DNA from: Salinisphaera sp002433465
Lineage (GTDB): Bacteria; Pseudomonadota; Gammaproteobacteria; Nevskiales; Salinisphaeraceae
DNA length: 64,000 bases
Assembly (NCBI RefSeq): GCF_040361435.1
Contig: NZ_APNL01000022.1
Location: 1-64,000, forward strand
Direction of reading: 5' to 3'
This document shows positions 7,928 to 15,876 of the stretch, piece after piece (the first letter of the stretch is position 1; the number at the start of each line of letters is the position of its first letter). A model generated the notes under the pieces. It made no database searches. It was not told where the DNA came from and saw nothing but the letters and a program-made list of their open reading frames with translations. A program made the position numbers and the translations under genes.

Positions 7928-9369
7928 GACGCCGCCCCCGGTGCGCGCGCGAGTTCGGCGGCGAGCGTACGATCGGCGTTGCGGACATCGGCAGCGGGCA
8001 TGTTTTGGATGCGCTTGACGTTGCGACCCTGGCCGCGGGCTTCGGCCACGAGCCGGCGATCGCGCATGACGAATCGCCCGCCTACCAGCGTATGCACCGG
8101 CACCCCGGTCACCCGCATGCCGTGGAAAGGTGAGATGCGTGCATTCACCGAGTGCAGCATGTTCTGGTCGATGGTTTCGGCACGCGCCATGTCCACGAGG
8201 GCGATATCGGCATCCGCGCCGACGCCGATCCGGCCCTTGGCCGGGTGCAAGCCCCAGGCTCGGGCCGGCGCGACCGACGAAATGCGCACGTAGTCGCACA
8301 GCGACAGCTGGCCGGCGTTGACCGAATCCAGCATCAGCGACATCTGGGTCTCGACGCCGGGGAAACCGCAGTCGGCATCCCAGATCACGTCGTTGTGTTT
8401 TTCTTCGGGCAAGTGCGGCGCATGGTCGGTGGCGATCATGTCCAGCGTGCCGTCGGCCAACCCGCGCCAGAGGGCGTCGCTGTCGTGAGCCTCGCGGACC
8501 GGCGGGTTCACGCGGATCACGCTGCCCAGGCGCGCATAGTCGCCGGTATTGAAGCGCAGATAATGCGGGCAGGTCTCGGCGGTGATATCCACGCCGCGCG
8601 CCTTGGCTTCGGCCAGCGGACGCAGCTCGGCTCCCGACGAGACATGTAATACATGAATCCGCGCGCCGGACCATTCAGAAAGAACAGCAGCGCGCGCAAC
8701 CGCCTCGACCGCGACCACCGAAGGCCGCGCGGCGACGTGAGCCAGTGCATCATTGCGCTGCGCCGCTTTCAGGCGTTCATAGCGCCAGGCCATGATCGAG
8801 GCGGTTTCGGCATGCAGCGACGTACGCAGCCCAAGCCGCGCGATACGTTCGAACGCCTCCAGCATCGCGCCGGTCGAAGGCGAGGGCAGGTTCCCGAAGG
8901 TATTGCCCATGAAACATTTGTAGCCAATCACGCCGGCTTCGGCGAGCGCTTCGAGCTGGTCGACGTTGTTCTCGGCGAGCAGGCCGTACACGCCGAAATC
9001 CACGTAGGCATTGCTGTGGGCACGCTCGAGTTTGTCGGCGACGGCCTCGGGGTCGGCTGTCGGTGGGTGGGTATTGGGCATTTCGAACACGGTGGTCGTG
9101 CCGCCCATCGCGGCCGCGGCCGTGCCGCTTTCCCAGGTTTCCTTGTAGTCGTAGCCGGGGTCGCGAAAATGTACGTGTACGTCGATCGCGCCGGGCAGAA
9201 GATGCAGGCCACTCGCATCGAAGCGTTCGGTCGCGGCCGGCATGGTGTGGTCGGCGCCGACCGCCACGATCAGGCCGTTGTCGATCGCCACGCTTGCCGC
9301 GAACTGGTGCGTATCGGAAACGATCGTGCCGCCGTGAATGACGAGATCGACGGATTGTGGTTTGTTCAT
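7924..9369 (-). CDS. Dihydroorotase/allantoinase/hydantoinase-family cyclic amidohydrolase
   Basis: A 481-residue binuclear-metal hydrolase of the type I dihydroorotase/hydantoinase group, which opens cyclic ureides and imides. The first metal motif is DVHVHFRDPG (about residue 60), the bridging carboxylated Lys sits in VIGYKCFMG (about 150), further ligands are His in ARIHVLHVSS, and the catalytic Asp is in IATDHAPHLPEEK. The TWESGTAAAAMGGTT segment is typical of the dihydroorotase/allantoinase line. The start has GGAGTATCAGC upstream and lies 11 bp after the SDR gene. A housekeeping pyrimidine role is unlikely within a transporter operon; ring opening of the imported compound or its deaminated product fits better. 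Confidence 0.85.
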   Translation of the reverse strand: MNKPQSVDLVIHGGTIVSDTHQFAASVAIDNGLIVAVGADHTMPAATERFDASGLHLLPGAIDVHVHFRDPGYDYKETWESGTAAAAMGGTTTVFEMPNTHPPTADPEAVADKLERAHSNAYVDFGVYGLLAENNVDQLEALAEAGVIGYKCFMGNTFGNLPSPSTGAMLEAFERIARLGLRTSLHAETASIMAWRYERLKAAQRNDALAHVAARPSVVAVEAVARAAVLSEWSGARIHVLHVSSGAELRPLAEAKARGVDITAETCPHYLRFNTGDYARLGSVIRVNPPVREAHDSDALWRGLADGTLDMIATDHAPHLPEEKHNDVIWDADCGFPGVETQMSLMLDSVNAGQLSLCDYVRISSVAPARAWGLHPAKGRIGVGADADIALVDMARAETIDQNMLHSVNARISPFHGMRVTGVPVHTLVGGRFVMRDRRLVAEARGQGRNVKRIQNMPAADVRNADRTLAAELARAPGAAS

Positions 9370-9380
9370 GCTGATACTCC

Positions 9381-10175
9381 TTAGAGCGCGGCCCAGCCGC
9401 CATCCACGGGCAGATCCACGCCGGTGATCTGGCGTGCGCGGGCACTGGCGAGAAACAGACAGGCATCGGCGACGTCCGCGCTCGTGGACACGCGTGCAAG
9501 CGCATAATCGGCGGCATGGCGGGCGGCCGCGTCTTCCAGGCTGATGCCTTCCCGCGCGGCGATATCGGCACAGACCTTGTCGCGAAAACGGGGGCCGTCG
9601 ACCATGCCGGGGGCAACGGTGTTCACGTTGATGTTGTGGCCGCCCAGCTCCAGCGCGAAGCTTTTGGTGATACCGCGCAGCCCCCATTTGGAGGCGGAAT
9701 AGGCCATGCGCCCGGCGCGCCCGCGCATCCCGAATGTGCCGCCGACGTTGACGATGCGACCGGCTTTCTGCGCGATCATGCCCGGCGCCACCGCATGGAT
9801 GGTGTTGAAACAACCGGTCATGTTCAGATCCACGATCTGGCGAAATTCCTCAGCCGTGGTTTCGGTGCCGGTCTTGCCGATCGGGCCCGAGCCGCCGGCG
9901 ATATTGACGAGCACATCGATTGCCTTGCCATAGTGGCCGATCCCGGCCTGAACAGCGGCCTCGGCCGCCTCGGGATCGGTGATATCGCAGCTGGCAACGA
10001 AGGATTCGCTACCGCACGTACGAAGTTCTTTGGCCAGACGTTCGACGGGCGTCGTATCGCGGGCGAGCAGTACCAGGCGCGCGCCCTGCGCGGCGAAGGC
10101 ACGCGTGATGACCTCGCCCATGCCCTTGGCCGGCCCGGTCAGGGCGACGATCTTGTTCTCGAGTTCCAGGTTCAT
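9381..10175 (-). CDS. Short-chain dehydrogenase/reductase
   Basis: A 264-residue classical SDR: cofactor motif TGPAKGMG near residue 12, NIAGG near 88, catalytic Ser in GGTFGMRG, and YSASKWG near 157. DITDP at about residue 62 marks a typical adenine-pocket region. The C-terminus ITGVDLPVDGGWAAL is that of 3-oxoacyl-reductase-like SDRs. The start at 10175 was chosen because the protein then begins directly at the first beta strand; an upstream in-frame extension is not conserved in the family. It lies 119 bp after the second binding-protein gene and just ahead of the cyclic amidohydrolase. It may oxidise or reduce a pathway intermediate; the substrate is not predictable. Confidence 0.83.
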   Translation of the reverse strand: MNLELENKIVALTGPAKGMGEVITRAFAAQGARLVLLARDTTPVERLAKELRTCGSESFVASCDITDPEAAEAAVQAGIGHYGKAIDVLVNIAGGSGPIGKTGTETTAEEFRQIVDLNMTGCFNTIHAVAPGMIAQKAGRIVNVGGTFGMRGRAGRMAYSASKWGLRGITKSFALELGGHNINVNTVAPGMVDGPRFRDKVCADIAAREGISLEDAAARHAADYALARVSTSADVADACLFLASARARQITGVDLPVDGGWAAL

Positions 10176-10294
10176 ATTTTGATGTCTTGTTCGTTCGTGA
10201 CAGCGGATAGCGGACACGCGCACCCCGCATGCAAGAATCGGGGCCCGGTCACTGGGCGTTTCTGGTTCGAAACGCGCGGCGATGCGCGATTGGT

Positions 10295-11347
10295 CTAGGG
10301 CGTTTCGTAATCGAGGGCGTGGATACGATCCGCCTCAGGCGGCAGAAAACGCGTATCGAAGATCTCGTCCGCGCTCGGCGTACGCTTGAGATCCTTGGCA
10401 TCGACGACGATATCGATGGCTTTGGCGAACCGCTCGCGGTCGATATTGCCCAGGCCTAGCTCGCCGATATTGTCGAACGCGATCTCGTCGCGCAGGGTGG
10501 CCAGCAGGCGCTGGGTTTCCACGTCGCGGTTGAGCAGCGGCTCGCGCTGCATCACCGCATCGATACCGGTATCGATATCGGCCAGCGTATCGGCGATCGC
10601 GTGGTTGATCGCGGCGACCAGCCCGCGCACGGCTTTCGGATTGTTCTCGACGAGGTCGGAGGACACGAGAATGGCGTTGGAATACAGATCCATCCCGTAA
10701 TCGCCGTAGCGGATGAAACGAAAATCCTCGTTGGCATCGATACCCGCGAGCATGGCCGAGAACCGGATCGTGTTCACATAACCGAACACGCCGTCGACAC
10801 GCTCGCGAATGAGCATTTGTTCGCGCAGGCGTGGCTCAATATTGAGGATATCGACCTTGGAGGCATCGACATCGGCAATCTTGGCAAACGCTGGAAAAAG
10901 CTTCAGCGCGCCGTCGTTCGCGGGCCCGGCGATCGTCTTGCCTTCCAGATCGGCCGGTTTTTCGATATCGCTATCGGCGTTGACCGCGATCGTAAACGGC
11001 GGCTGGTTGTAGATCTGGTAGACCGCATACGGGTGATCGTCCGGGCTTTTGGCGACGAACTCGATCAGCGTGTTCACATCACCGAAGCCCACGTCGTACG
11101 CGCCGGTGGCAACCTGCGATACCGCCGCGCTCGATCCCGAGCCCTGGTCGATCGTCACGTCGAGCCCCTGATCGGCGAAATAGCCGCGCTGCTTGGCAAG
11201 AAAGAACCAGGCCTGCGGCCCTTCGTATTTCCAGTTCAGCACCATGCGGATCGGCGTGGCGGCCTGGACGCTGGTAGCGATCGTAAGCACCGCGAACGCT
11301 GCGGCGAGCAGGGGGACAAGGCGTTTCGAAACGGATATCGGAACCAT
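10295..11347 (-). CDS. NMT1/THI5-like ABC transporter substrate-binding protein (second copy)
   Basis: A 350-residue exported binding protein, paralogous to the one at 5242-6270. The signal peptide ends near TIATSVQA-AT; then RMVLNWKYEGPQAWFFLAKQ, GYFADQGLDVTID, VYQIYNQPPF and a closing RTPSADEIFDTRFLPP follow the same order as in its relative. Only one permease and one ATPase are encoded nearby, so the two proteins probably feed the same channel with different ligands. A GAGGA sequence precedes the start. It lies 25 bp after the RutB-like hydrolase gene. Confidence 0.87.
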   Translation of the reverse strand: MVPISVSKRLVPLLAAAFAVLTIATSVQAATPIRMVLNWKYEGPQAWFFLAKQRGYFADQGLDVTIDQGSGSSAAVSQVATGAYDVGFGDVNTLIEFVAKSPDDHPYAVYQIYNQPPFTIAVNADSDIEKPADLEGKTIAGPANDGALKLFPAFAKIADVDASKVDILNIEPRLREQMLIRERVDGVFGYVNTIRFSAMLAGIDANEDFRFIRYGDYGMDLYSNAILVSSDLVENNPKAVRGLVAAINHAIADTLADIDTGIDAVMQREPLLNRDVETQRLLATLRDEIAFDNIGELGLGNIDRERFAKAIDIVVDAKDLKRTPSADEIFDTRFLPPEADRIHALDYETP

Positions 11348-11372
11348 GACGGCAATCCTCGGAATGACGAAA

Positions 11373-12146
11373 TCAGTGGGCATCGACGAAAGCGTCGACG
11401 GTGGTGGTAAAACCGTAGATCTGGCGCACGATCGTGCAGGCGGCCTCGCGCACGATGGCGGAAGAGGGCGTGGCCGTGGCATCGTCGATAAGCACGGCGT
11501 CGTAGCCGGCAAACGTGGCGTCCTGCAGGCTCGCGAGCACACAGCGGTCGGTGTTCACGCCGGCAAAACACAGCGTCGTGACATCCAGACGGCGCAATAC
11601 GGCATCCAGCTCGTTATGCCAAAACCCGCTGAAACGATTCTTGTGCACCACGATGTCGCGCGGCTGCGGCGCGAGTGCATCGATGGTGGCCGCGCCCCAG
11701 GTGCCGGTCACGAGCGCGGGCTCGCCGGCAGCGCGATACGCTTCGGCGTAGCCCGTGGCACGGCCAAACAGTCGCCCGAAGGCGAGCTGGCCGACGCTCA
11801 TTTCCAGCGCATCGGCACGAATGCCCCAGTTGAGAAAGATCACGGGCATGCCATGGTCGTGCGCGGCATCGATCGTACGGCGCACGTGGGGCACGACAGC
11901 CTGAATCGCACCGATATCTACCCCGCGGGTCGCGAACCAGCCCTGGTCGTGACAGAAATCGTTCTGCATATCGACCACGACGAGCGCGGTACGGGCCGCA
12001 TCGATCGTGATCGGTTCGGGGGCGGCTTCTGCAAGTGGCAGGGGCCGCGCCGGTCGCGACGGGCGTACCAGCGATACGCCGAGTTCGTCTCGCGGCCGAG
12101 CCGGAGTGGCCTGCGCATGCACCGGTTGGCGGGGAATATCGGCCAA
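11373..12146 (-). CDS. Isochorismatase-fold cysteine hydrolase, RutB/carbamoyl-amidohydrolase-like
   Basis: The 257-residue protein belongs to the isochorismatase-like cysteine hydrolases. The triad is visible: Asp in VVVDMQNDF, Lys in IVVHKNRFSGF and Cys in GVNTDRCV. From PEPITIDAARTAL onwards it follows RutB (ureidoacrylate amidohydrolase), including the block TWGAATIDALAPQP before the Lys; N-carbamoylsarcosine amidase and biuret hydrolase are relatives. It probably removes a terminal carbamoyl group after ring opening. Start: the frame opens only at a TTG at 12146 without a good ribosome site, and the first 45 residues are not conserved, so the true N-terminus is uncertain. It is the first gene of the operon and faces the LysR gene. 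Confidence 0.8.
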   Translation of the reverse strand: MADIPRQPVHAQATPARPRDELGVSLVRPSRPARPLPLAEAAPEPITIDAARTALVVVDMQNDFCHDQGWFATRGVDIGAIQAVVPHVRRTIDAAHDHGMPVIFLNWGIRADALEMSVGQLAFGRLFGRATGYAEAYRAAGEPALVTGTWGAATIDALAPQPRDIVVHKNRFSGFWHNELDAVLRRLDVTTLCFAGVNTDRCVLASLQDATFAGYDAVLIDDATATPSSAIVREAACTIVRQIYGFTTTVDAFVDAH

Positions 12147-12222
12147 GGTCTATACCGTCGATAAGCGATGGGCACAGCCTCGCAGGCGACACCGTCGCCG
12201 ACTATTGCTTTCTTTCCGGTTC

Positions 12223-12268
12223 AGCGTTGCCTAAAAGTCAACGCTTGGCATGGTTCTTCCTTGCCAAG
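12223..12268. promoter_or_regulatory. Two inverted repeats, candidate LysR operator
   Basis: Between the divergent RutB-like and LysR genes there are two perfect inverted repeats that share two bases. The first is AGCGTTG (12223-12229) with CAACGCT (12239-12245), nine bases apart. The second is CTTGGCA (12244-12250) with TGCCAAG (12262-12268), 11 bases apart. LysR-type regulators bind interrupted dyads of T-N11-A form next to their own gene, so the second repeat is a good candidate for the recognition site. Confidence 0.55.
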
Positions 12269-12307
12269 GGATTACCCCACCATGCTTTTACCAACCGACC
12301 GACGCCG

Positions 12308-13210
12308 ATGAAGCATTTTCGATACTTTCGCTATATGGACGCCGTGGTTCGCGCGGGCTCGATTCGGCGTGCGGCCGAGCAGCTCTATATCACGCCGTCC
12401 GCGCTGGACAGGCGTATCCACGATCTCGAGAAAGAACTCGGCACGCCGCTGTTCGAACGCCATGCGCGCGGCATGCGCCTGCTCGCTGCTGGCGAAATAT
12501 TTCTGGGCTATGTTCGCCGCCATCTGGCCGACCTCGATCGGATGCAGTCCGAAATCGAGAGTCTGAAAGGGCTCAAGCGGGGGCACGTCGAAATCGTGGC
12601 CAGCCAAGCGGTGGCCGTGAGTTTTCTTTCACAGCAAGTGCGTACGTTCCAACAGAACCATCCCGGCGTGACCTTCAACGTGCGTATCACCGATCGCGGC
12701 GAAGCCATGCGTGCGCTCACCGCGTTCGAAGCCGATCTTGCCCTGGTCATCTCGCCGCTGCGCACCGCGGAGTTACTCCCGCTCGTGGTCGTCGCCCAGC
12801 CGGTCATGGCGATGATGGATATCGACCACCCGCTCGCGGCAGCCCAATCGTTACGCTTTGGCGACTGCCTGAGTTATCCGCTCGTACTCCCGCGCGCGAC
12901 GCTGGCAACCCGCGCACTCATCGATGCCGTACTCAATGCCCGCTCCGTGCCGGCCACCATCGCAGTGGAAACCGACTCGTTCGAAATGATGCGGGGGCTG
13001 ATAGCCCATACCGCGAATATTGGTTTTCAGGTTGCTATCGGCACACCCGACGCCCAGACCGACCCGCGCGTCGTGGCACGGCGTATCGACGAACGCGATA
13101 TATCGGCCGCCCCCATGGTCTGTGCCCAACTCAAGGGCCGCAGTCTGTCCGTTGCCGCAGCGCGCTTTGCCAACCAGGTGGTCGGCGCACTGGATGCCAT
13201 GAAGCAGTGA
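12308..13210 (+). CDS. LysR-type transcriptional regulator
   Basis: A 300-residue LysR protein. The winged helix occupies residues 1-60 (FRYMDAVVRAGSIRRAAEQLYITPSALDRRIHDLE) and the effector-binding domain residues about 90-295, with an acidic/hydrophobic pattern typical of the family. The ATG at 12308 is chosen because the DNA-binding domain begins there. It is divergent from the transporter-hydrolase operon, the usual position of a LysR activator, and is the natural candidate to sense its substrate. AtzR, the regulator of cyanuric acid degradation, is of the same superfamily, but I cannot claim orthology. Confidence 0.9.
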   Translation: MKHFRYFRYMDAVVRAGSIRRAAEQLYITPSALDRRIHDLEKELGTPLFERHARGMRLLAAGEIFLGYVRRHLADLDRMQSEIESLKGLKRGHVEIVASQAVAVSFLSQQVRTFQQNHPGVTFNVRITDRGEAMRALTAFEADLALVISPLRTAELLPLVVVAQPVMAMMDIDHPLAAAQSLRFGDCLSYPLVLPRATLATRALIDAVLNARSVPATIAVETDSFEMMRGLIAHTANIGFQVAIGTPDAQTDPRVVARRIDERDISAAPMVCAQLKGRSLSVAAARFANQVVGALDAMKQ

Positions 13211-13423
13211 ACGACGCAAACCAGCAGGCCGGAAGAACAGGAGCTGGATCATCAGGTTTAGACGCGTCCACAGCCGGCCAGAAGCGGACAGCGTAACGAT
13301 CGATTCGCCTGGCTTGCTCCCCTTTGGATGGGGCCACTCCTTGATGGCGGGCTCTAGTCGGGTCGACAGCAGACCCTTGGCGTAGCGCCTAGAAGCAACA
13401 ACGCCGCTGTCAACAGATCTTGA

Positions 13424-13999
13424 TTAGAGCCATTTCGAAACCGTGACCGGCTCGAATTCCCGCAATCCGGTGATCAACGAATCCGGGTCGCCGTCGACGA
13501 CGATGGAGTCGCGATGTGCGGCAGGCAGGAATGATTCGGCAATCATGTGGTCGATCAGCGCCATGAGCGGGTTATAGAAGCCGGCGATGTTATAGAGACC
13601 GGCCGGTTTGTCGATCTCGCCAAGCTGATTGAGCGTCCAGACTTCCATGAATTCCTCGAGCGTGCCGATACCGCCCGGTAGGGCGATGAAGGCATCGGCG
13701 ACCTGCGCCATGCGCGCCTTGCGTTGACGCATGGAATCCACGATTTCGCTTTCATGCAAGCGTGGATGGCTGTGGCCCTTGTCGTGCAGCCGCTGGGTGA
13801 TCACGCCGTGCGCGTGCCCGCCGCCGTCGATTACCGCATCGGCGAGTACGCCCATCAACCCCTTGTGCGTACCGCCATAGACGATACCCAGACCGGCTTG
13901 CGCGATCGCGCTGCCGAGCGCAGCGGCGCCGTCGGCATAACGATCGCCACGGCCGGTATTGGAGCCGCAGAACACGGCAATCGTCTGGATTCGAGGCAT
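13424..13999 (-). CDS. LOG-family nucleoside monophosphate phosphoribohydrolase
   Basis: A 191-residue LOG protein. These enzymes cleave a nucleoside 5'-monophosphate to the free base and ribose 5-phosphate; cytokinin nucleotides and AMP are the known substrates. The family motif PGGIGTLEEFMEVWT is present at about residues 98-112, preceded by the partner RKARMAQ segment (about 83-95), and the N-terminus VFCGSNTGRGDRYADGA forms the nucleotide-binding loop. The length is normal. It sits between the LysR gene and the ring-opening amidohydrolase gene on the same strand as the latter but 533 bp away, so it is probably transcribed separately. A base-releasing enzyme beside base-degrading genes may be meaningful or accidental. 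Confidence 0.85.
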   Translation of the reverse strand: MPRIQTIAVFCGSNTGRGDRYADGAAALGSAIAQAGLGIVYGGTHKGLMGVLADAVIDGGGHAHGVITQRLHDKGHSHPRLHESEIVDSMRQRKARMAQVADAFIALPGGIGTLEEFMEVWTLNQLGEIDKPAGLYNIAGFYNPLMALIDHMIAESFLPAAHRDSIVVDGDPDSLITGLREFEPVTVSKWL

Positions 14000-14531
14000 G
14001 AAACGTCATCCACATGAGTTAAAGGCGCAAGTATGCGATGCGTACCGGCGGCTCGCCAATGCGCGCCTACAGTGCAGCTGCGCCGGCATGGTGCGCCCGT
14101 GTCGGTGCTGCGATAGGCGAGGCTTCGAAAGAATATTTGTCGCCGTTCATGCAGCAATGATCATGCAGATAATCTGGCAGTCGATTACAACCCAGGCTTC
14201 AGGCGCGATACGCCCAACATGACTGGCGATTTCGTGCACGTCGTGCCACGCAAACCGGCGGACGTGCCCTATGGCCGGCGATCTAGCAACTGCCGAGCGA
14301 TCCGTGCGCATAATCGACCCTCGACAAATCAGAATCAGGGGCGAATTCTACGGATCGTGGCCCTGCGCCAGCGGCCTCCATATAAGAGGCTTCGGGTCGC
14401 GTGAGCGTGTGCCATGTAGTCGAAGACGCCGCGATTATCTACTGTCTTGCAGCGCGCCTTGCACGCAGACGTCGTCGAACACCTGCGTACAAGAGAAGCC
14501 GCACTTCAAGCCGCTACCGCGCTAACCGTCT
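14000..14531. other. Intergenic, no gene recognised
   Basis: I see no convincing gene. Several short open frames exist, but none has family signatures, a ribosome site and a plausible composition together. The stretch is less GC-rich than its flanks. It contains the promoter side of the LOG gene and the downstream side of the ring-opening amidohydrolase gene. Confidence 0.5.
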
Positions 14532-15608
14532 CTAGCGAGACAGGATCGCCGCAACGACACCGCCCCCGGCCGGCCCCTGGTGCTCGGCGCCGCCGGAGAC
14601 ATAGATCATGGGATCACCAGCGATGGAAGCGATCACGCCGCCGACGACCGCCCGCGCATGCCGGGTATGGTTGATATCGGAGTCGTCGATCATCGTATGT
14701 CGGCGCCCACGGACCTGACCGCTCGGATCGGCTTCGGCCTTGGCGAAGACCTGGACGAGCCGATGATCGGCGTTTTCGCCGCCGATAGCCAGGCCGACGG
14801 CTCGCGCGTCGATGGCGTCGTTCATGACGCCGTGTGCGGCATAGAGATCGCCGGTAGCGGTCGCACTGTTACCGAACACGATCACTTCACAATAGTTCAG
14901 TTCGCTGCCGGCAGAAGCGGAGGCAACCCGGCTGAAGCGATCCATGGCTTTCAGTACGTGATCATCGGCAAGCGTGTCCGCTTCGATCTCGCCGAGTGCA
15001 AGCGCGGCACCGAGCGCGCTCGCGCCCCGGGAATAGCCCATGGACTTGTAGGTATCGGTGGTCACCGGCACGCCGCCGGCGGCTTCGGCTTTCGCGATCC
15101 GCGCGCTGGTCAGCAGCGGGCACTTGATCTGCACATAGTGAACATCGGAGGAGGCCTCGATACCGGCCTGGCGACGGGCATCGTTGACCGCCGCGGCCAC
15201 GGCATCGACCTGGGCCATGCGCCCAAGCGCGGCCGGGGCGATCGTCGGGGTGCGGGCAATGCCTACCGCCAGCGCTTTTGCGCCGTCGGCGGCCGGCGGC
15301 GATGCGCTCGGCGTGCGCGTAATCACGGTGATATGCGGGGTCAGCACGCCTTCCGTGCCCCCGGACATCACCATGGCGATCTCATTGGCCGCCGCACCGA
15401 TATGCCCGGCGAGCAGTTGGCGCAGGCTTTGCGTGGCATAGCCACGGGTGAAATCGTTTACACAGCCATTGCCTTCGGTCTTGCCGAAGATCGCAACGAT
15501 CCGCTGCGGGTCGATTTCCGCCTTATCGATCATGCGTTCCAACCCGCGCGTATCAGCGGGGCCGGCGGTCGCGATACGGTGAACCGCGGTGGTATAGGAC
15601 GCGGACAT
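14532..15608 (-). CDS. Ring-opening amidohydrolase (cyanuric acid hydrolase/barbiturase family)
   Basis: A 358-residue member of the small AtzD/TrzD/barbiturase family, which hydrolyses cyanuric acid or barbituric acid through three repeated domains each offering a Ser-Lys pair. Conserved blocks are GKTEGNGCVNDFTRGYAT (42-59), VMSGGTEGVLTPH (80-92), QIKCPLLT with Lys162, MGYSRGASALG (190-200), ASASAGSEL (229-237), RHTMIDDSDINHTRHARAV, and YVSGGAEHQGPAGGG at the C-terminus. The order and spacing agree closely with AtzD. Which ring is used cannot be decided by eye. AAGGAGTTTGA precedes the ATG. The gene is divergent from the allophanate-hydrolase-C-like gene and is not adjacent to a recognisable biuret hydrolase or full allophanate hydrolase. 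Confidence 0.88.
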   Translation of the reverse strand: MSASYTTAVHRIATAGPADTRGLERMIDKAEIDPQRIVAIFGKTEGNGCVNDFTRGYATQSLRQLLAGHIGAAANEIAMVMSGGTEGVLTPHITVITRTPSASPPAADGAKALAVGIARTPTIAPAALGRMAQVDAVAAAVNDARRQAGIEASSDVHYVQIKCPLLTSARIAKAEAAGGVPVTTDTYKSMGYSRGASALGAALALGEIEADTLADDHVLKAMDRFSRVASASAGSELNYCEVIVFGNSATATGDLYAAHGVMNDAIDARAVGLAIGGENADHRLVQVFAKAEADPSGQVRGRRHTMIDDSDINHTRHARAVVGGVIASIAGDPMIYVSGGAEHQGPAGGGVVAAILSR

Positions 15609-15876
15609 TCAAACTCCTTGGTAAGCATCTTGCGTGTAAACAAAGCGAGAACCTTGCCAAGATCGAGCGAGCGTCGCGTGCCTGACGATAAAACGGTATC
15701 CAGTTGCCGCCTTTGTATCGAATGATTTCGTCTTCACGAAGCGGCGCTTTCTGCCTTTTGTCGATCGCCAATCGATCGCTTCGACGATCGACGGGTTCGC
15801 GTTCGGCCGGCTTGAGTTTCTTACCGCCGGCATCTTGTCGCGCGGAAAACGAAACGGTTTATCCATGGAAAGAGAG

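Noticed and set aside
10176..10294. Thiamine pyrophosphate riboswitch for the NMT1/THI5-type transporter
   Set aside because: Thiamine-precursor transporters often have one, but no conserved CTGAGA or second-loop pattern is seen here or ahead of the first gene at 12146.
12250..13296. 348-codon plus-strand frame overlapping the LysR gene
   Set aside because: The LysR frame carries a complete DNA-binding domain; the other frame is arginine- and proline-rich noise.
14000..14531. Possible small genes between the LOG and ring-opening amidohydrolase genes
   Set aside because: Open frames of 60-97 codons occur in several frames, but none has a ribosome site with recognisable composition or motifs.
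14532..15608. Assigning atzD (cyanuric acid hydrolase) outright
   Set aside because: Barbiturases share all conserved blocks that I can see; the specificity residues cannot be judged reliably by eye, so only the family is named.
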